A stretch of DNA of 64,000 bases from UBA7672 sp038326205 (GCA_038326205.1 JBBQJV010000011.1:1-64000); one strand, 5' to 3'; numbered from the stretch's first letter, positions 34,505 to 45,079 are shown. Numbers and translations: made by a program. Notes: generated by a model from the sequence alone, not told the origin.

Positions 34505-35271
34505 AGAAAGTCGCGCATTGTGTAGAGCCCCGGCTTTTGGCCGGCCGCCCACTTTGCCGCTGCCAGAGCGCCCTTGGCGAAAATAGCGCGGTCGAGCGCG
34601 CGATGGCTGATCGACAGGATCTCCTCGTCCGAGATGAACGCTGCCTCATGGTCGCCGATAATGCCGCCGCCCCGAGTGACCGAAAAGCCGATCGAACCTT
34701 CCCTGCGTGGTCCGGTCTGCCCATCATGCGGCGGAACCCGCAAGTCGCCGAGCGGCGCGTCGCGGCCACGCGCTGCCGCCTCACCGATTATCAGAGCCGT
34801 GCCCGAAGGCGCGTCCACCTTGCGGCGGTGGTGGCCTTCCGAAATCTCGATATCCCACTCCTCGCCCAGCCGAGCGGCGACCTGCTCGACGAGTCCGATC
34901 ATCAGGTTGACGCCCAGCGAGAAATTGCGGTCGCGGACGATGGCGATGCGTTTCGCGTGCTCCGCGATCTGTTGCTCCTGTTGGGGAGAGAGGCCGGTAG
35001 TTCCGACGACGGCCGCTCTGACCTTCGTCAGCTTCAGCTGTTCCAGCGCCTCAAGGGTGGCCTGTGGCATCGTGAAGTCGATCCAGACATCAGCTGACTG
35101 TGCGGCCTTGGCGGCGCTGTCGCTCACGGTCCAGCCGCCGGGGGCGGCGCCGAGCGCGGACGATCCGGGACGCTCGCTGCCGCCGACGATGGCAACATCC
35201 GCGCCGGCCGAACCGACCAGCGCTCGGCCCATCCGTCCGTCGATGCCTGCGATTGCAATCCTGATGCTCAT
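34495..35271 (-). CDS. dapB: 4-hydroxy-tetrahydrodipicolinate reductase
   Basis: NAD(P)H-dependent enzyme of lysine and diaminopimelate synthesis. The 258-residue protein has IAGIDGRMGRALV at residues 7-19 (nucleotide binding), VVGTTGLS, the catalytic region EGHHRRKVDAPSGTAL near 144-159, and the C-terminal HRALDRAIFAKGALAAAKW. Length normal. Confidence 0.96.
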   Translation of the reverse strand: MSIRIAIAGIDGRMGRALVGSAGADVAIVGGSERPGSSALGAAPGGWTVSDSAAKAAQSADVWIDFTMPQATLEALEQLKLTKVRAAVVGTTGLSPQQEQQIAEHAKRIAIVRDRNFSLGVNLMIGLVEQVAARLGEEWDIEISEGHHRRKVDAPSGTALIIGEAAARGRDAPLGDLRVPPHDGQTGPRREGSIGFSVTRGGGIIGDHEAAFISDEEILSISHRALDRAIFAKGALAAAKWAAGQKPGLYTMRDFLGL

Positions 35272-35355
35272 GATCCGTCTTATAGACGGATTTCCGGGGC
35301 AGGCGAGGGAGGACCAAATTGACCGGCACGGCCAATCACGCCAAGGCTCTTGTCC

Positions 35356-35901
35356 ATGAAAAACAGATCACTCCTTGTCCTGCCGTTTTTGCTCGCTGCC
35401 TGTTCGCCCGCGCCAGCCCCCGAGGCGGCGTCCGGCGGCGGTGAGGCGGCAGCGCCCGTCAGCCCCTACGCGTTCGAGATCAATCTGACGCTGACTGCGC
35501 GCGCAGCCGAGAAGCTGGTGAGCACGGATGAACGGGTCATCATCAATGCGACGTATTACGGCTTGCCCGTGAGCGATGACGCGCCGGGGCTTGACCGCGA
35601 AGATATGGATATCGGGCTCGGCTCAAGCGAGATCGAAGTCGGACCGGAAAGCGCCGTTGTCAAAGTGACAGGCGAGGGCTTCGACAAAACCTACATGACC
35701 AGCGTCAAGGGAGAGCCCGAGGTTCTGGTCAACGTCTACTCCGCGCGCAAGACCCACGAGAACAACCTGATCAGCTGCGGCATCTATCAGGGCCCGGTCT
35801 CTATGGCGCAGAAGAAGCCGGTCGACATCCAGTGCGACCTGATCGACGGGCTCAACGAAGATGGCGATGTTGTCGTTGAGACAGGAACGCCGGGGCAGTA
35901 G
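35356..35901 (+). CDS. predicted lipoprotein
   Basis: The 181-residue protein opens MKNRSLLVLPFLLAACSPAP, a signal peptide with a lipobox (LAAC) giving a lipidated Cys near residue 16. A Pro/Ala/Gly linker precedes a beta-rich domain (FEINLTLTARAAEKL, ERVIINATYYGLP, VVKVTGEGF, EVLVNVYSARKTHENNLISCGIY). The family is not recognised. It is divergent from dapB and convergent with dnaJ. Confidence 0.8.
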   Translation: MKNRSLLVLPFLLAACSPAPAPEAASGGGEAAAPVSPYAFEINLTLTARAAEKLVSTDERVIINATYYGLPVSDDAPGLDREDMDIGLGSSEIEVGPESAVVKVTGEGFDKTYMTSVKGEPEVLVNVYSARKTHENNLISCGIYQGPVSMAQKKPVDIQCDLIDGLNEDGDVVVETGTPGQ

Positions 35902-35921
35902 GGGCGAGCAAAAGCTGCCCC

Positions 35922-37055
35922 CTAAGCTCGCGTGTCTTCCTCGAAGAACTTCTTCACTTTCTTGAAGAAGCCTTGGCTCTCCGGGTGGCACTTCCCGCTC
36001 GGGCAGCATTCCTGCGCGAACTGCTGGAGTAGCTCTTTCTGCTTGGCCGTGAGGTGCGTCGGCGTCTCGACGAAGAGTTCGACGACCATGTCGCCACTCG
36101 ATCCGCCACGCAGGTTCGGCATGCCCTTGCCTTTGAGGCGCATGCGCTTGCCGGTCTGTGCGCCTTCGGGGATCGACACCTTCATGCGCGCGCCGTCGAT
36201 GGTCGGCATCTCGATCTCGCCGCCGAGCGCCGCCGTCGTCATCGTCACCGGCGTACGCGCAAACAACGTCTGGCCATCGCGCTCGAACAGTTCATGCTCG
36301 CGTACGGAAACGAAAATGTAGAGGTCGCCCTTCGGGCCGTTCTTCGGGCCGGGCTCTCCTTCGCCGGAGAGGCGGATACGCTGGCCATCTTCGATGCCCG
36401 CCGGAATGTTGACCGACAGCGTGCGATCCTTGCGTACGGCGCCGCGGCCACTGCATTCGCGACACGGCGACTTGATGATCTGGCCCGCACCCTGACAGCG
36501 ACCGCAGGTCCGCTCCATGGTGAAGAAGCCCTGGCTGACGCGCACGCGGCCATGACCCTGACAAGTGGTGCAGGTTTCCGGCTGCGTGCCCGGCTCAGCG
36601 CCGGACCCCTTGCAGGGTGCGCAGGTTTCGGTGGTGGGAACGTTGATCTCGGCCTGCTTGCCGCCGAACGCGTCTTCGAGGCTGATCTCGTAATCATAGC
36701 GCAGGTCGGCGCCGCGCGCGGGGCCATTGCGGGCCTGCCGCTGCTGGCCGCCGAAGAACTCGGAGAAGACATCGCCGAACACATCGCGGAACATGTCCTC
36801 CGGTCGACCCTGCGGTCCGCCACCGCCGCCATTGAGGCCAGCCTTGCCGAAACGGTCATAGGCTGCGCGCTTCTGCGGATCGTTGAGGACCTCGTAGGCC
36901 TCGGACATTTCCTTGAACTTCGCCTCGGAGTCCTTGCAGCCCGGATTGCGGTCCGGGTGGTACTCCATCGCCTTCTTGCGGAAGGCCGATTTGAGGACTT
37001 TCTCGTCGGCGTCTTTAGCTACGCCGAGTGCATCGTAATAGGAGCGCTCGCTCAT
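35922..37055 (-). CDS. dnaJ: molecular chaperone DnaJ
   Basis: Co-chaperone that stimulates DnaK ATPase. The 377-residue type I J-protein has the HPD motif in YHPDRNPG near residues 33-40, a Gly-rich linker near 75-90, and four zinc-binding CxxCxGxG repeats (CAPCKGSG, CTTCQGHG, CGRCQGAG, CRECSGRG), then the C-terminal client-binding domain. It follows dnaK after 227 bp. Confidence 0.97.
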   Translation of the reverse strand: MSERSYYDALGVAKDADEKVLKSAFRKKAMEYHPDRNPGCKDSEAKFKEMSEAYEVLNDPQKRAAYDRFGKAGLNGGGGGPQGRPEDMFRDVFGDVFSEFFGGQQRQARNGPARGADLRYDYEISLEDAFGGKQAEINVPTTETCAPCKGSGAEPGTQPETCTTCQGHGRVRVSQGFFTMERTCGRCQGAGQIIKSPCRECSGRGAVRKDRTLSVNIPAGIEDGQRIRLSGEGEPGPKNGPKGDLYIFVSVREHELFERDGQTLFARTPVTMTTAALGGEIEMPTIDGARMKVSIPEGAQTGKRMRLKGKGMPNLRGGSSGDMVVELFVETPTHLTAKQKELLQQFAQECCPSGKCHPESQGFFKKVKKFFEEDTRA

Positions 37056-37197
37056 CGTCAGGACCGAACCATAATCAAGACGTCTAACTCCGCTCGCCGC
37101 GCCATTAACGATCTATTGCAGGCGAACCTTAGCAATCGCTGAAACTGGCTTTGCGCCGAAACCCCCAAGCAGAAATTCCTAAACGCAGAAACTAGAT

Positions 37198-37242
37198 GGG
37201 CCATGATCCGCAGGGATTAAAGCCCCCGCCAGATCATGGCCC
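37198..37242 (-). promoter_or_regulatory. hairpin between dnaK and dnaJ
   Basis: GGGCCATGATC and GATCATGGCCC form a perfect 11-bp stem, 40 bp past the dnaK stop. The 23-nt loop can form an inner GGG/CCC helix. No T-run follows, so it is more likely an mRNA-stability, processing or attenuation element that sets the dnaK:dnaJ ratio than a full terminator. Confidence 0.6.
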
Positions 37243-37282
37243 GTTCAATTCTTCACCTCACCTGAGACTGTTTGACCAGCGA

Positions 37283-39226
<1,944 letters not shown>

Positions 39227-39360
39227 AACTACAAACGTCCTTTTCTGCGGCGACCGCCCCACACACGTCTTCGGGCCTGACTAGCAGCACCCCGATTGGG
39301 CGACCCCATGGTCTTCGTCATTGATAGCGCACAAGAACAACGTCCCTGTGGGCTGGGGCT

Positions 39361-39389
39361 CATATGGGAACTGGCGGGTCAGGCTCAAG
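39361..39389 (-). promoter_or_regulatory. heat-shock (RpoH-type) promoter of dnaK
   Basis: On the minus strand CTTGAG and CATATG are spaced by 17 nt, close to the alphaproteobacterial RpoH pattern (CTTG-N17-C-A/T-rich). It lies 135 bp before the dnaK start, leaving a long 5' leader. Confidence 0.5.
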
Positions 39390-39398
39390 AGATAACTG

Positions 39399-39825
39399 TC
39401 ACACCCCCGTGCGGCACGCTGTACATGACCGTGCCTCACGAATGCGTCGAGCGTCTTCATCCGTCGGATGACGTCCGCGTTCAAGCAGTTCCAACCGATA
39501 TTCCGCGTAAGAAATGCCCATTTCTGCCGCCATCTGGGCCCACCGGGCGCCCGTTTCGAGGTCCGGAGGCGCGAATGCAGCTTTCCGGGCCCGGGTCCAG
39601 CACCATTCCCTAAATAGCAGATTTTAAAAAAATGTCGGGCCCGTTATTATGTCCGAGCCATTCTGAAAGCGGGATGACAACCCCTGTTTGCCTCAGGTCG
39701 TTCTCGCGCTGTTCACGGTGGCCGGCGCGCCAAGCAGCGGCGGCCTGTTTCAGTTCAGCGGGCGGTTCGCGATGCAGGGTGCGCTTCAGCGCGCGAGAGG
39801 CGGAGACAGCGAAATTGACAGCCAA
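39399..39825 (-). pseudogene. frameshifted small alphaproteobacterial protein with GHNNGP motif
   Basis: The upstream frame (39610-39825) ends VVIPLSEWLGHNNGPDIFLKSAI. The next frame resumes REWCWTRARKAAFAPPDLETGARWAQ and continues MAAEMGISYAEYRLELLERGRHPTDEDARRIR, ending at TGA 39399-39401. The order GHNNGP, then W-CW-ARK, then a helical ISYAEY segment is one I recall from short alphaproteobacterial hypothetical proteins. Removing one A from the A4 run (minus strand, near 39622-39625) would join the two into one protein. Either it is a pseudogene, or the base call is wrong. Family recognition is tentative. Confidence 0.5.
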
Positions 39826-40124
39826 AGTCGTCTCCCTAGCGGCAACTTCATCACGCTCCCCTGACGACGCAAGTCCAAACCACGCCGAAACCTGCGCCTG
39901 TGTTGCGGAACGCCTTCATTCCGCCCAGCGTACGGATCCAGTCGCCTATCTCGCCAGATGCTCCGCAATCTGATGGATGACCCGTTGACTATGGTTGCGA
40001 CGACGCGCGCGTAACCTCACAGCCTCTCATTTGCGCTCGCTTTCGCGCGTGGCGTGCGTCTTTTCCATCTGGCGCGGCGTTGGCGCAGGTGTACGCTCCG
40101 CCTAGTCCGTTGGGAGGATCCCTC

Positions 40125-41042
40125 ATGAAAGCCCGTGACCTCATGCTTATCGCCGCAGCCGTAGCTGCGCTCGTTGCGACGCCGGCGGGGGCGGCGGGGG
40201 GTGGTGGAGGAGGTGGTGGAGGAGGACCGTCGGCAAGTGGCTCGGGGGTGGATCCGGCGAAGCGGTATTCGCAGGGGCTGGAGCAGCTCAAGGCGGGGAA
40301 TTTCAAGCAGGCGGAGAAAGCGTTCGGGGATGTGCTCCGCTCTGCCCCAAAGGACCCTAACAGCAATTTCATGATGTCGCTGACCCAGATCGGCCAGCAG
40401 GATTTCGAGGCTGCCCGCAAATATCTCCGCAACACCGTCAAGTATGACGCCAACCATGTGCAAGGACGCGGCTGGCTTGGCGCCATCGAGGCCAAGCTGG
40501 GCGACGCAGGCAAGGCCGCCGAACAGAAAACGGCGCTGGAAGCCGCCAAGGCCAAGTGCGCCGACGCATGCCCCGAGGCCAAGGCGATCGAGGCAGGGCT
40601 CGCGCGGATCGACAGCTATGTCGCCAACCCGGCAAACCCGATGCAACTGTCGGGCGATCTCACCCGCTTCGCCTCGGCGAAGGACGGGGATGCGGCCTAC
40701 CTGCAGGCGTTCGGCCTCATCAATGAAGGCAGGTTTCAGGACGCGCTGTGGACCCTCAAGGACGCGGCGCTGGCGCTGGGACCGCATCCGGATGTGCTGA
40801 CCTATCAGGGCTTCGCCAACCGCAAGCTGCACAATTACGACCTGGCGATCAGCTACTATTCGGCAGCGCTCACCCTCGCGCCCGACCATCGCGGCGCCAA
40901 CGAATATCTCGGCGAGTACTTTGTCGAGACCGGCCAGATGGCGAAGGCCAAGCAACAGCTCGTGAAGCTCGAGGGCATCTGCAAGTTTGGCTGTGAAGAG
41001 GCCGAGGAGCTGCGCCGGTGGATCGCGGGCGGGCATTCCTGA
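40125..41042 (+). CDS. secreted TPR-repeat protein with poly-glycine segment
   Basis: The 305-residue protein starts MKARDLMLIAAAVAALVATPAGAAG, a signal peptide, directly after a strong GGGAGGATC ribosome-binding site. A run of ten glycines follows the cleavage region. Three or more TPR-like units follow (YSQGLEQLKAGNFKQAEKAFGDVL, SNFMMSLTQIGQQDFEAARKYL, and a later pair around NYDLAISYYSAALTLAPDHRGANEYL). Likely a periplasmic scaffold; partner unknown. Its last 25 bp overlap the CxxCH-protein gene, suggesting a joint role. Confidence 0.85.
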   Translation: MKARDLMLIAAAVAALVATPAGAAGGGGGGGGGGPSASGSGVDPAKRYSQGLEQLKAGNFKQAEKAFGDVLRSAPKDPNSNFMMSLTQIGQQDFEAARKYLRNTVKYDANHVQGRGWLGAIEAKLGDAGKAAEQKTALEAAKAKCADACPEAKAIEAGLARIDSYVANPANPMQLSGDLTRFASAKDGDAAYLQAFGLINEGRFQDALWTLKDAALALGPHPDVLTYQGFANRKLHNYDLAISYYSAALTLAPDHRGANEYLGEYFVETGQMAKAKQQLVKLEGICKFGCEEAEELRRWIAGGHS

Positions 41043-42034
41043 ACAAGTCTGGCCTGAGCAGATCCGGCCGGAGATTTCTCGCGGCCGCACTGGTGCTGTC
41101 AGCAGTGGCAGCTTGCGCCAGCACGCTTGAAGCCAGCGCGCCGCCTCTAACCCGCGACAGCCTGCGCGCGTTGCGCTGGATCGCGCCCTCGGCGGACAAG
41201 GTCGATGCGTTGACCATGCGCCCCGTCGCGTGCGTTGCGAAGGATGAGGCTCCGTCGAAAGATCCCGGCGATGGTCTCTCGGCGCTAAGCGATCAGCGCG
41301 CACTTGGCCGTCTGGCATTTGAATCGCCTGCGCTACTTGGCGGCGCTGCCGCGCGGATGGGCCTGTCGTGTTCGTCCTGTCATCTCAATGGACGCGGCAA
41401 CACCGACTTCTTCGTCGAGGGCGTTTCCAACGCACCGGGTACGGCAGACGTCACCTCGAGCCTGTTTTCAAAAGTGAGGGGAAACGGCGCGTTCGATCCT
41501 GTGCCCATTCCCGATCTCGCCGCGCGCGATGGCAAGCAGATCAAGGACCGCAAGAGCCAGGCTTTCCGGGACAAAGTGCGCGGCCTGATCGTCGAGGAGT
41601 TCGACGGACAGGCGCCGCCACGCTACGTGTTCGAGGCGGTGCTGGTTTATCTCGACAGCCTCGACATCTCGCAATGCGCTGACCCGTCGGCGCGCGTGCA
41701 GGCGGACTTCATCGAGGATTACGGCCCCGCACTGACGACGGCCGCGATGGTCGTAACGGCCAAGGCGCCGGCGGACGTGACGCTGTTCTACATCCGCGTC
41801 GCCCGCGAACGGCTCGAGCGCCTGCACGAGCGTTTCATCGCCGCCGGAAAAGCGCCGGCGGAACTTGAGACCACGAGCGAAAAATTCGCCGAAGCAGCCG
41901 CCTCAATCCGTGAGAGCGGCAGGCCCACCCGCTTCACCGCCGACGAGCTGATCGCGCTGGTCGGCACGCTTTTCAAGGAAGCGCCGACGTCTTTGTACAC
42001 GCCTGAAGTCCTGCGCGCGGCACTGGCGCGGTAG
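41018..42034 (+). CDS. c-type cytochrome-like lipoprotein
   Basis: The GTG start gives 338 residues; a later start is possible. The signal sequence RRFLAAALVLSAVAACAS has a lipobox-like end. One CxxCH haem motif lies in MGLSCSSCHLNGRGNTDFF, around residue 117-122, followed by GTADVTSSLF and a mostly helical C-terminal part. The arrangement recalls di-haem peroxidase-like (MauG/CcpA-type) proteins, but only one CxxCH is visible. Substrate and electron partners are unknown. Overlaps the TPR gene. Confidence 0.75.
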   Translation: MDRGRAFLNKSGLSRSGRRFLAAALVLSAVAACASTLEASAPPLTRDSLRALRWIAPSADKVDALTMRPVACVAKDEAPSKDPGDGLSALSDQRALGRLAFESPALLGGAAARMGLSCSSCHLNGRGNTDFFVEGVSNAPGTADVTSSLFSKVRGNGAFDPVPIPDLAARDGKQIKDRKSQAFRDKVRGLIVEEFDGQAPPRYVFEAVLVYLDSLDISQCADPSARVQADFIEDYGPALTTAAMVVTAKAPADVTLFYIRVARERLERLHERFIAAGKAPAELETTSEKFAEAAASIRESGRPTRFTADELIALVGTLFKEAPTSLYTPEVLRAALAR

Positions 42035-42142
42035 GGCGCCGGCTCGGTCCGCCTGTCGCGAGCTGTCTCCACTTCTAACGCGCCAGCGGGAAGGTAGAAA
42101 TGGGCCGTTACCCGATCGCCGCATCGTCATTGAAGAATATCG

Positions 42143-42526
42143 ATGAGCCGACAAATCTTCTTCACGTGGAATGCCGCAAAGCCTCCGGCGACCTATAGCC
42201 AGGCGGTCAAGGCGGCGGGTCTGGTCTTTGTGTCCGGAACATCGTCGGCCGACCCGGAAACGGGGTGCTCTCAAAGGAACAACGATTCAAGAGCAGACAA
42301 GGCAATGCCTGACGAACATTGCAGCCATTCTTGCTGAGGCAGGCAGCTCAATGGAGAAGGTCGTGAGCCCAACCGTCGTGCTTGCAGACGAAGATGATTT
42401 TGCAGGCTTGACTGAAAAATGGATCAGGTGGTTTCCTGACGAACCCGTTGGCTCGCCAAGGCGCCGAACTTTTCTGTCCGTGTTCCCGGCCTCAAGGTTT
42501 CGATTGCCGCTATTGCAGAGGCTTAG
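42143..42526 (+). pseudogene. RidA-family protein, disrupted by frameshifts
   Basis: RidA enzymes hydrolyse reactive enamines/imines. Three frames together rebuild the family. Frame one gives MSRQIFFTWNAAKPPATYSQ and AAGLVFVSGTSSADPETG. The frame then shifts at the GGGG near 42263-42266 to ALKGTTIQEQTRQCLTNIAAILAEAG and VVSPTVVLADEDDFAGL. Near 42440-42480 it shifts again to VRVPGLKVSIAAIAEA and a stop at 42524-42526. At least two indels make the gene non-functional. The end overlaps the convergent pseudouridine synthase gene. Confidence 0.88.
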
Positions 42527-43166
42527 CCCTGGTTTGCCAATCCTGTTTTGGCGGCGCCTCGCCTGGATCGGCGCTGGCATCAGGCGCCGGGACTTCCCGC
42601 CATGCGCCCGGCGCGAGGCCGTCGAGTGTCCAGGTCCCGACGCGCCAGCGCACAAGGCGCAGCGTTGGGTGTTCGATCGCCGCCGTCATCCGTCGCACCT
42701 GGCGGTTGCGGCCCTCGCCAATCGTGATGCGAAGCCAGCTGTCGGGTATGGTCTTGCGAAACCGGACGGGAGGATCTCGCGGCCAAAGGTCAGGCGGGTC
42801 GATTTGCTCGACCTCGGCTGGCCGCGTCATGCCGTCCTTGAGCATCACGCCACGGCGAAGCGCGTCAAGACCGCCCCGATCAGGCACGCCTTCCACCTGC
42901 ACCAGATACGTCTTGGGCAACTTGAATTTCGGATCGGCTATGCGCGCCTGCAGCTGGCCGTCATCGGTCAACAGGAGCAGCCCCTCGCTGTCCTTGTCGA
43001 GGCGACCGGCAGGATAGACGCCTGGACAATCGACATAGCCCGCAAGCGTGTCTGACCCATCCGGCATTCCGCCAGTGAACTGGGACAGCACGTCAAAGGG
43101 CTTGTTGAAGAGGATGAGCCGGCTTGCTCTGTTCCCTGGAGCAACGCCTCGCTGCATGCGCTTCAC
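42510..43166 (-). CDS. RluE-like 23S rRNA pseudouridine synthase
   Basis: The 218-residue protein (GTG start; ATG at codon 4) has LILFNKPFDVLSQF near residues 17-30, then the catalytic motif GRLDKDSEGLLLLTDDG near 54-70 with the conserved Asp, and EGRNRQVRRMTAAIEHPTLRLVR. The short S4-less architecture matches the RsuA/RluE group; RluE modifies U2457. The C-terminal 25 residues are Pro/Asp/Lys-rich. Confidence 0.9.
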   Translation of the reverse strand: MKRMQRGVAPGNRASRLILFNKPFDVLSQFTGGMPDGSDTLAGYVDCPGVYPAGRLDKDSEGLLLLTDDGQLQARIADPKFKLPKTYLVQVEGVPDRGGLDALRRGVMLKDGMTRPAEVEQIDPPDLWPRDPPVRFRKTIPDSWLRITIGEGRNRQVRRMTAAIEHPTLRLVRWRVGTWTLDGLAPGAWREVPAPDASADPGEAPPKQDWQTRAKPLQ

Positions 43167-43426
43167 CTTTCAGCATCGTTTGGCTTTTTGCGCGCCAGTC
43201 GCGGTGCGTTAGGGGCCTGAAGATCAAGGTGTCGTTGTCCGACCGCAAGTCAAATTTCCAATATGAAGCGCACGGAACGGGAGGCCCCAGCACGCATAGT
43301 CGTGGCGCGGCGTGAGCGCCGAGGCGGATGGAGCCGCGAAGCGGTTGCTGGTCCCGATCACTCTGATTTGCGGGCAGTTTGTCGAAGGGACAGGAGTGAC
43401 GCCTCAGACATTACGGGAGAGACCCG

Positions 43427-43739
43427 ATGAAACGTCATCTGCGTTTTGCTTCTGCGCTTGGGTCCGGCATGCTGGGGGCCTGCGCGCTCGTGATTGCCGG
43501 TTGTTCGCGTGCGCCAGTGTCCTACGAGGCGGGGATCGACACCGCCGGCATGGATACCACCGTGAAGCCGGGCGACGATTTCTTCGCTTACGCCATTGGC
43601 GCGTGGGACAAGGCGACGGAAATTCCAGCCGACCGCTCGACCTGGGGCGGCAATGCGATCCTCGGCGAAAAGGTCAGCAAAGATGTTGCAGCGTTGATCG
43701 AGGGGGCTGCTGCGTCCAAGCCGAAGGCGGGATCGGAGG
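43427..43739 (+). pseudogene. M13-family metallopeptidase, N-terminal stump
   Basis: The fragment opens with a lipoprotein signal (CALVIAGCSR) and continues GIDTAGMDTTVKPGDDFFAYAIGAW and TEIPADRSTWGGNAIL, the N-terminal signature of M13 (neprilysin-like) peptidases. It runs into the left end of the ISAs1-type element after about 104 codons; a complete M13 enzyme is near 700 residues and includes the HExxH zinc site, which is missing. No continuation is visible beyond the element, so the rest was deleted. Confidence 0.9.
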
Positions 43740-44913
43740 CAGGGCTCCGAATCCGGGTTAACGCGCATGAACGTTGAGGATGGCTGCGAGGTAGTTGAGG
43801 TTCCAGCCGGCGATTTTGCGACGAAGCTTGATGCTGGTTCTTTTTGGGGCGGGCGGCTTGTTGGTCTTTCTGCGAAGTCCTGATCGTTGAGGTCTAATGT
43901 CTTCCGGGGCTTGGCGCGTGAGGTTGATGGCAAAATGCCGGACCACGGCCATGTTCTTTGCGCCGTGTCCTTTTCGCAGCCTTGATTGATCTTCATTGTA
44001 GACGACATCGAGGGTCCAGTGCAGCTGGTTCTCGATGCGCCAATGCCCTCGAATGATCTCAGCGACGCGTTTGGCGCCGGCTTTGGCTGATGAAATGAAG
44101 TAGCGGGCGTCCGAGCGGGCGGAGCATTTGAGTTGGGTTTGGCTCGTCACTTTGATGATGGAGGCGACGTCTGGAAGGCGCAGTTCGCCCGGAAAGCGGC
44201 GGTCCCCATCAAGCCAGTTTACTCCGAGCGTCACCGTGACCTCGCGCTCTTCGATGCGGCCAAGCCCCTTGTCGACCTCGCGAAAATGATCGAGCTCCGC
44301 CTCGGATGCTTGGGAAAAGAAGGCCTCGATCTCGTCCCGCAGGGTGGGCTGGTTGCCTTTGACAGCGAGACGATAGTCCGCTCCGGCGGCTCGGATGCTG
44401 TTTGCGATCGTTGCGTTGCAGGCGATCGCATCGATCGTGACCACCGCCCCCTTCAGTCCGCCATCTGCAGCCAGGCGCTCCAATAACACGGGGATGGCCG
44501 ACAGTTCCTTGGATTTGTCCGCGACGGCCTCCTGTCCGAGCACCAGACCGCTGGTTGTCGCGAAGGCTGAGACGAGGTGAAGGGCTGGCTGGTCACACTT
44601 ACGATCATGGCTACGCCGCAACGTTTTGCCGTCGATGGCGACAAGGTCAGGGTGATCTGGCCAGCAGCTGCGCACCCAATCGGCGATTGTCCCGCACACG
44701 CTGAGAAGCAGGATCTCCGACAACCGGTAGGCCACCCGATGCGGCGTTCGAGCATCCTCGATGATCGATAGATGGTCCAACAAGACAGCAAGGCGCGAGC
44801 GCTCCCCAAACTCTGCTGGCCCAAGATCCGTGGCGGTGCTCCGATTCAAACCACCAATAGATTCAGCACATGCGCCAGCCGTAAATCGCCGTTAACCCGA
44901 GTTCAGGGACCTG
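43740..44913. mobile_element. ISAs1-family insertion sequence, probably inactive
   Basis: The ends are imperfect inverted repeats: CAGGGCTCCGAATCCGGG at 43740-43757 and the reverse complement of the sequence ending at 44913, CAGGTCCCTGAACTCGGG, matching at 19 of 24 bases. The element is about 1.17 kb and carries one transposase gene. The flanks show no target duplication and the gene on the left is truncated, which suggests that an adjacent deletion followed insertion. Confidence 0.85.
43758..44849 (-). CDS. ISAs1-family transposase, internally shortened
   Basis: The 363-residue DDE transposase has LLDHLSIIEDARTPHRVAYRLSEILLLSVCGTIAD at the N-terminus, IDGKTLRRSHDR with a catalytic Asp, VTIDAIACNATIA, KGNQPTLRDEIEAFF and RGHWRIENQLHWTLDVVYNEDQSR. 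CGTIAD runs directly into WVRSCWPDHPDL. In this family about 55-60 residues with a GIPSHDT-like motif normally lie there, so an in-frame deletion is likely. The element may be unable to transpose itself. Confidence 0.9.
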   Translation of the reverse strand: MNRSTATDLGPAEFGERSRLAVLLDHLSIIEDARTPHRVAYRLSEILLLSVCGTIADWVRSCWPDHPDLVAIDGKTLRRSHDRKCDQPALHLVSAFATTSGLVLGQEAVADKSKELSAIPVLLERLAADGGLKGAVVTIDAIACNATIANSIRAAGADYRLAVKGNQPTLRDEIEAFFSQASEAELDHFREVDKGLGRIEEREVTVTLGVNWLDGDRRFPGELRLPDVASIIKVTSQTQLKCSARSDARYFISSAKAGAKRVAEIIRGHWRIENQLHWTLDVVYNEDQSRLRKGHGAKNMAVVRHFAINLTRQAPEDIRPQRSGLRRKTNKPPAPKRTSIKLRRKIAGWNLNYLAAILNVHAR

Positions 44914-44983
44914 GGCCTTCCAGACGGGGGCTCGACAGGCCGATCCGGACCGCCTATAGGCCCTCTCGAACTAGTTCTCACAT

Positions 44984-45019
44984 CGAAGCGGCGGCCCCGG
45001 GAACTGGGCCGCCGCTTCG
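44984..45019 (+). promoter_or_regulatory. GC-rich hairpin in the rimP leader
   Basis: CGAAGCGGCGGCCC and GGGCCGCCGCTTCG form a perfect 14-bp stem with an 8-nt loop, 60 bp before rimP. There is no T-run directly after it, so a leader or attenuator structure for the rimP-nusA-infB operon is more likely than a terminator. Confidence 0.55.
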
Positions 45020-45079
45020 CATTTACGGCCCGATTTATCGTCTAATTTTCGGCCAAAAGCCAAAGGATACGCACCCCTT

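Larger units (their letters stand above)
39227..40124. other. about 0.9 kb without an intact gene upstream of dnaK
   Basis: From left to right this stretch holds the dnaK leader and its RpoH-type promoter, a frameshifted small gene (39399-39825), and about 300 bp before the TPR gene in which I recognise nothing except the TPR gene's ribosome-binding site. Confidence 0.6.

Noticed and set aside
40017..41318. 433-codon antisense frame over the TPR gene
   Set aside because: The TPR gene has a signal peptide, clear repeats and a strong ribosome-binding site; the antisense frame has none.
44984..45019. Intrinsic terminator for the IS-side genes
   Set aside because: The stem is strong but lacks a T-run and lies in the rimP leader, so a leader structure is more likely.
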